DNA of 64,000 nt from Paramecium pentaurelia (lineage: Eukaryota; Ciliophora; Oligohymenophorea; Peniculida; Parameciidae): contig CAJJDO010000098.1 in the NCBI GenBank assembly GCA_905183005.1, forward strand, positions 310,001 through 374,000, in the 5' to 3' direction. The notes beneath the pieces are model-generated. The model was not told the origin of the DNA and made no database searches. It saw nothing but the letters and a program-made list of their open reading frames with translations. Below are positions 59,296 through 64,000 of the stretch, piece by piece. Position numbers and translations under genes: made by a program. Within the stretch, counting starts at the first letter, position 1; every line of letters starts with the position of its first letter.

Positions 59296-59970
59296 TTAGT
59301 TTAAGAATTAAATAAAAATAAATTAAATATATTCTTTTATTTTTATAAAGTATAAAATTACAATTTATTCCTTATTTAAGTATAATCTATATACTAACAT
59401 AATAGATGATTAATTTAATCAATTAATAGATAATATATAAATTATCTTTAAATAAAATAGAAAAATATTGCCAACTTATTTTGATTGTATATCTCTTAAA
59501 ACTAATTTTAATTAATGCCTAATAAGAATTAAAATTATCTTAAGGCTAAAGTTCTATTAATTTTTTTATATTTGCATTTAATTTGATTAAACTTTCTTCC
59601 ATACCTTAACTTTAATTGACTTCTTAAAATAGTATGTGCTGTATGAATGCTTTCACTAGGTCTTCTGAAAACTTTTCTTAAGAGATTATTTTTATTATAT
59701 ATAACCCTAAGTTAATTATAAAATATAACATGTTTCAAAATTATAATAAAAAATATAATTAATTTAATTAATATTTGATATAAACTTTTATTAATAAATT
59801 GATAATATAAAATGAATAAAGAAAAGTTTAATTTGTTGATTTTAGCTTAATAACATAATTTTATGGATTTTATCAAATTAACAATGTAAGATAAATATTA
59901 ATAATCAAAGTATCTTTATTAAATTGATTTTTAAACAACATCATAAATAATTTATATTTTTGATTTATAA
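59296..59970. other. convergent intergenic spacer
   Basis: 675 bp between two converging genes. AT-rich, no frame of note. A single AACCCTAA near 59702 resembles a telomere unit, but it is not repeated and is not taken as telomeric. Confidence 0.4.
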
Positions 59971-62541
59971 TCAAATTCTTTCATTCCTTTCTTTCTCTTC
60001 TAAATATTTTTAATACATTATTTTTAATAATTTCTTCTATAATTATGGTAATGATGTTAAAGTAATTAAAAATGCTAACATTAATTCATCTTTAAAAAAA
60101 GTCCCTAAAGTATGTATAGACAGCACTATCTATCCTATGTGGTCAGACAGCGCTATCTATCTTATGGGGTCAGCTTTATTCGACAATTCCTTAATTTTAT
60201 TTATAATCTCAATAATCTTTTTCATGTTTTCTCTTATAATTTCTGTATTTATTTAGAGGGGTGCTATTAAATTGTTTTTGGCATACAATAACATTTTTAG
60301 ATATGAATGAACATCGATAATTAATTAATGCAAAAAAGAAAAAAGATTATCAAATTACATTAAGTCTTAACACCAACTCAAGAGAGAGAATAGAAATTCT
60401 TCTAAATTACTTTATATAATGTCTTGTTTTAAAATGTCTTATAGCTTTTAAATCTGATCTAATTTTTATGATATTTCACTCTTATTTTCTAAAATGTAAT
60501 CATTCAATAAGTTTGTTAAAATTTTTACAATATTCTAAACTTTAATAATAAGAATTGAAACTCCATCTCCAATTAATTAAGCCAAAGTTTCATCCAATAT
60601 CAAATCAAAATTTAGTTAAAAATCATAGTTTTATAATTAGCTATTAATTATGTTATTTATTTTTACCTTCATATTGTTTTTTTATGCTTCAAATTTTTGA
60701 TTATCTTAAAGATATTTTTTCTTTGCTTTGTAAAATTCAACGCATTAATTATCATTTTCATACATTTATTTATAAATACTATATTAACCATTTAATAATT
60801 ATTTAAATGCTTAATCCCAATTATTGATACAAGCTATTCTTGTACTTTTATTAATTTTAACCAAAATTAAAGAAAGCCATTTATGATGCTCTATTAATAA
60901 TTAGTTTTTGTCTTAAATTAATTCATAAAGAGGATTTATAGTATCCTAAATAACTTCTGCATTTTTAATAGATCCATCAATAACTAAAAATCCAATAACT
61001 TTTTTTGTCTTTCTTAAATAATTCTATAAATTAATCCTATGAGCTATACGAGTATATTCTGATATATTATCATCAAAACCAGGACAATCAAAATACCAAA
61101 CATCATCTATTTTTGTACCTTAGATCATTTATGTCTCACTCATGAAACCATCTCCAATATTAAATTATGATTATTATCCATCTTTTACAACATAACAATA
61201 ATCTGACAATACCTTTTTAATAGTAAGAATTTCAGGGTTTTAAATCAAATTTAATATAGTACTCTTTCCTGCTTTACTTTTTCCAAAAAAGAAGACTCCT
61301 TTTTCAAAATCCTGTTATGGTTAAGGTTAAAGATTTTTTGATATCATGTTCAATTGAGAAAGCTTAGACTCAAAAAAATCTTTGAAATATGAATTCCAAA
61401 AATCCACATTAATGGCAAAATTCTAAAGTGATACAAGAAGGACATCATCATATTGATATTGATTATATTTTCTTAGAAATTCATCTATTTATTTCAAGTG
61501 ATTTGTTTCTAATAATTACATTTTAATAAAAAGATCCTCAAATGTGCATCTTTTCATTTTCAAAAATTATTAAAGAAGTTATTAGTTTAAATTTTTCAAC
61601 TATATGTTAATAGAACTACCAATATTCATATTTAAATGATTAATTTTATACACAATTTTCCAAACAAACGAGAATTTGGGTTTTTTGTATAAACTAAGGA
61701 TTTCATTAAGTTATTTTAAATAATTTCCTAAAGATTATGACAACTCATGATAATCTTTAAGTTTAGGTATTTGCTGTAAATTCAATAATTAGATCTGGAA
61801 TTGTTCTATTTTATTCAAGACAAATTCAAATAGTTATTCTTGGTCTTTCATCATTTCACTACTCATTTCTCCATAGTTAAATTAAATGGGATGTTTAAGA
61901 ATTTAAAAATAAAGGAATTCATTTTTTTTGAATATATTTCTTAAGATTTTTTGTTGTTCGATTTCAATAAAGTTTAAATGATTCTAAGATTTTAAAGCTA
62001 TCAAATAAGTATAAGAAAATTAATTATTTCCATAACAATTGATTAGTGAAATTTTTTCATTTTTCAATAGAATTCTTCCAAAATTCAAAAATTTATAATC
62101 GATTATATTTTTAAGTTTTTCTTCTTCAGAATTTCCTAACAAATTCTAATAATTTATAACTACATGAATTTCACATATCTTGAAATTTAGAAAAATTAAT
62201 TCTAAATTTATTTTCGAAGAAAATAGTTTTATTTTTTCATCTTCTTGAGAGCATCTGTTTAAGGAGTATGGGCTATTAATCAGATAGGAAGAGTGTTTAT
62301 CTTTTTTAATCTTAACTATCTTAAAGAATTCATTTTATTGAAGACATTTGTTATCAATAAAATGACTATAGAATTAATCAAATTCGTTGTGCTAAAATCC
62401 CAAAAATAACACAATTTTATCAATTGATTATTATTTCTATATCGTACAAGGTATTATATTCAATTCAATGGATAGAATTTATTATGATATATACTTCAAA
62501 AAATCTTGATCCTCAGTCTCATTATTCTATATTTATTGCAT
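59971..62541 (-). CDS. large GTPase (TRAFAC/AIG1-like G domain)
   Basis: Single exon, 856 residues, no intron. Residues 1-400 are helical and polar with no known domain (LFLGFQHNEFDQFY near 42; EQFQIQLLNLQQIPKL near 260). The G domain spans ~410-610: P-loop GVFFFGKSKAGKSTILNLI, G3 as YFDCPGFDD, and a possible G4 as LILVKINKST. Gly-Lys-Ser with D-x-P-G fits the septin/AIG1/dynamin-like TRAFAC group. Residues ~620-856 are helical, with a duplicated nonapeptide near 795 (DPIRQIALS, DHIGQIVLS). It could act on membranes like IMAP or GBP proteins, but G4 is weak and no membrane anchor is seen. Confidence 0.75.
60118..60171. repeat. 27-bp tandem dimer, coding
   Basis: Two adjacent copies of a 27-bp unit beginning AGACAGC, differing at only a few bases. 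The unit is unusually G+C-rich for this window. On the minus strand it codes a duplicated nonapeptide in the GTPase C-terminal helical region. Confidence 0.85.
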
Positions 62542-64000
62542 TTCTATTAATAATTTTTTATAATATTCAAACTATAAAAATTAATTTTCAATATCATTAT
62601 CATTAATTATATTTATAATTTTCTTAAAGTACTATTTTTAATTTCTATTTTATCACCAACATCTATACTCAAATTTGGCTTTCATTTAAATTAATTATTA
62701 AGGTGATTTGCTTAATTAAGTTAGATAGAAACATTTATTTTTCATTCATTTAAATGGAAAAGCTGATATTTATTCTATAATACATAAATGTGAATAAATT
62801 AGTTAATTTCAAAATAGATTATAGTAATTTATTGTATTTGATAATTCTGAGAATTTCATCTCCATTATCATTTATACTTTATGTATCAAGAAAATAAATA
62901 GCCGATATTGTTTATGTTGCAATATTGATCATTTAGCCACTTAGAACAATATTGATTGTACTTTGTAGAAATTGAGAATAACCTGTAAATTATTATATCG
63001 AATTATAAATTTTATAATGTTATACACCTTCACATTATATTTATTAAATTACTTATCCTTAAAAGATTTATAGTTATTTATTGTCCTTCGCTACTTTTTA
63101 AACCTTTAAACATAATGATCTATTTAGTTTATCGATACTAAGAGATTTTTTCAATTTTACTTTGTATAATATCATTTATCGATTATCATTAAATAAATTA
63201 TTAATCTAAATAATTTGTGTTTTGATTTAATAATTAAGAATAATAGCAAAAAATTTCTCATTTTTATGTTTTTTGGATTATTGTTGCTATTACATTAACA
63301 CTATTTTTAAGAATTAAGTAAACTAAATGAGTGATACTATTAATAAAATGTTGTCAGCTGTTCTATTTAGACTAAATCTTTCAATACGACAAAATTATAA
63401 ACAAATTATATGATAAATCAATATTCATTTATTAATTCCAGATAAATATTGAATTGTATCAAATAATGAGAGAAAATATTTGAATGTAGGATAGCAAAAA
63501 TATATTAACAAAATTAATAATTCAATTCATTTAGATGAATAATATTTAATTAATTAATAATTCAATTCATTTAGATGAATAATATTTTAATTTTTATAAA
63601 TTTTGTTTTATATATTTTCAGGAATTTATCTAAACAGAAAAGATAAATAGTTTTTTTAAAGATGAAAATTTAAATTATAAAAAATTTTGGTGATATCTAT
63701 CACTAAGTAAATAATTTTAAGCAGTAAAGATAATTAAATCTTTTTAATAGATGTCCAAGTTATAATTATGTAAAGGAATAAAATCAACCATTAAGAAGAA
63801 AGCCATTTTTTTATTCCGACTTGCATCTCTTATGACAATTAAATTATGGACAGCAAATTTTACTGAGATTAGAATAAAAAAAATATTTCTGAAATGAATT
63901 ATTTTTGCTAAATACAAAACTTAAAGAAAAAATTAATGTAAATTAAATTCAAGTTTAATTATATTTATTGACAATGGTTAATGTAACTTATAATAGATGA
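62542..64000. other. intergenic to window end, no convincing gene
   Basis: 1.46 kb of AT-rich sequence. A 48-codon opening at 63751-63897 starts at ATG but looks random. A different frame over the same stretch (CPSYNYVKEQNQPLRRKPFF) looks more protein-like but is cut by TGA at about 63830, so a decayed gene or the edge of an unrecognised one is possible. The GTPase promoter lies at the left end. Confidence 0.4.
63512..63587. repeat. 36-bp direct repeat, period 40
   Basis: AATTAATAATTCAATTCATT continuing through AGATGAATAATATTT occurs at 63512-63547 and again, without mismatch, at 63552-63587. It is noncoding. It could come from replication slippage. Confidence 0.88.

Noticed and set aside
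59700..59712. AACCCTAA resembling a telomere repeat
   Set aside because: Only one unit; ciliate telomeres are long arrays and the sequence continues with genes on both sides.
871..62541. Frequent in-frame TAA and TAG suggesting mass pseudogenisation
   Set aside because: Conserved domains run straight through them at Gln positions and all real ends are TGA. This is the ciliate nuclear code.
62424..62606. 60-residue plus-strand ORF
   Set aside because: It overlaps the first codons of the minus-strand GTPase gene and is AT-rich chance sequence.
63751..63897. 48-codon plus-strand opening near the right end
   Set aside because: Short, basic, no domain, and a competing frame over the same bases looks more protein-like but is interrupted.
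1..64000. CRISPR arrays, insertion sequences, rRNA or tRNA genes
   Set aside because: No regularly spaced repeats, no transposase signatures, no conserved rRNA stretch and no clear tRNA cloverleaf or T-loop were seen on either strand.

Overview
This is somatic (macronuclear-type) DNA of a ciliate, most likely Paramecium or a close relative. The base composition is very AT-rich. Genes read through only if TAA and TAG mean glutamine and TGA is the sole stop. About 73 introns are inferred here; nearly all are 22-31 nt and begin GTA. Intergenic spacers are often under 150 bp. Almost every gene is therefore broken in a standard-code ORF scan, and most standard-code ORFs are shadows. Models were built by hand under the ciliate code. 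Nearly all were checked by requiring that CDS length minus introns be a multiple of three.

Layout. 1-5.2 kb: a possible gene tail, a SANT/Myb-like protein, an unknown Gln-rich protein, and a GRAM-VASt lipid-transfer-type protein (minus). 5.4-16.2 kb: mitochondrial carrier, AGC/YANK-like kinase, a pseudokinase with a very long coiled coil (minus), another giant coiled-coil protein, an Alba-domain protein (minus) and a membrane-anchored carbonic-anhydrase-like protein without its zinc histidines (minus). 17-24 kb: a STIL/Ana2-like centriole protein with a long poly-Gln tract (minus), a kinase, a LITAF-domain protein, a possible HYLS1-like protein (minus), a CCT-domain protein and a small unknown (minus). 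24-33 kb: a cyclic-nucleotide-binding protein with eight introns (minus), small unknowns, a second pseudokinase, a second SANT-like protein and a basic unknown (minus). 32.7-42.8 kb: VPS52, a NUP98 homologue with GLG-type repeats, a MYND-zinc-finger/Aurora-like kinase, holo-ACP synthase, a coiled-coil protein (minus), complex I NDUFA5 (minus) and SEC24. 42.9-51.4 kb: IFT88, present as one nearly full and two partial overlapping copies joined by single N bases, then a K+ channel of the cyclic-nucleotide-gated type. 51.4-62.5 kb: a B-box/WD40 protein (minus), a zinc-finger/TPR protein with 11 introns (minus), a decayed WD40 pseudogene, a second B-box/WD40 protein and a large GTPase (minus). 62.5-64 kb: no convincing gene, one tandem repeat.

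The genes do not form an operon or one pathway. There is a loose excess of cilium/basal-body functions (IFT88, STIL-like, possible HYLS1-like, Aurora-like), of membrane traffic (SEC24, VPS52), and of kinases and pseudokinases (five), as expected for a large ciliate kinome. Divergent pairs share very short promoters (56 bp for NDUFA5/SEC24). The most unusual items are the MYND-Aurora fusion, two pseudokinases, the zinc-less carbonic anhydrase, the STIL-like protein, the GLG-repeat nucleoporin, and the N-joined IFT88 triplication, which looks like an assembly artefact rather than biology.
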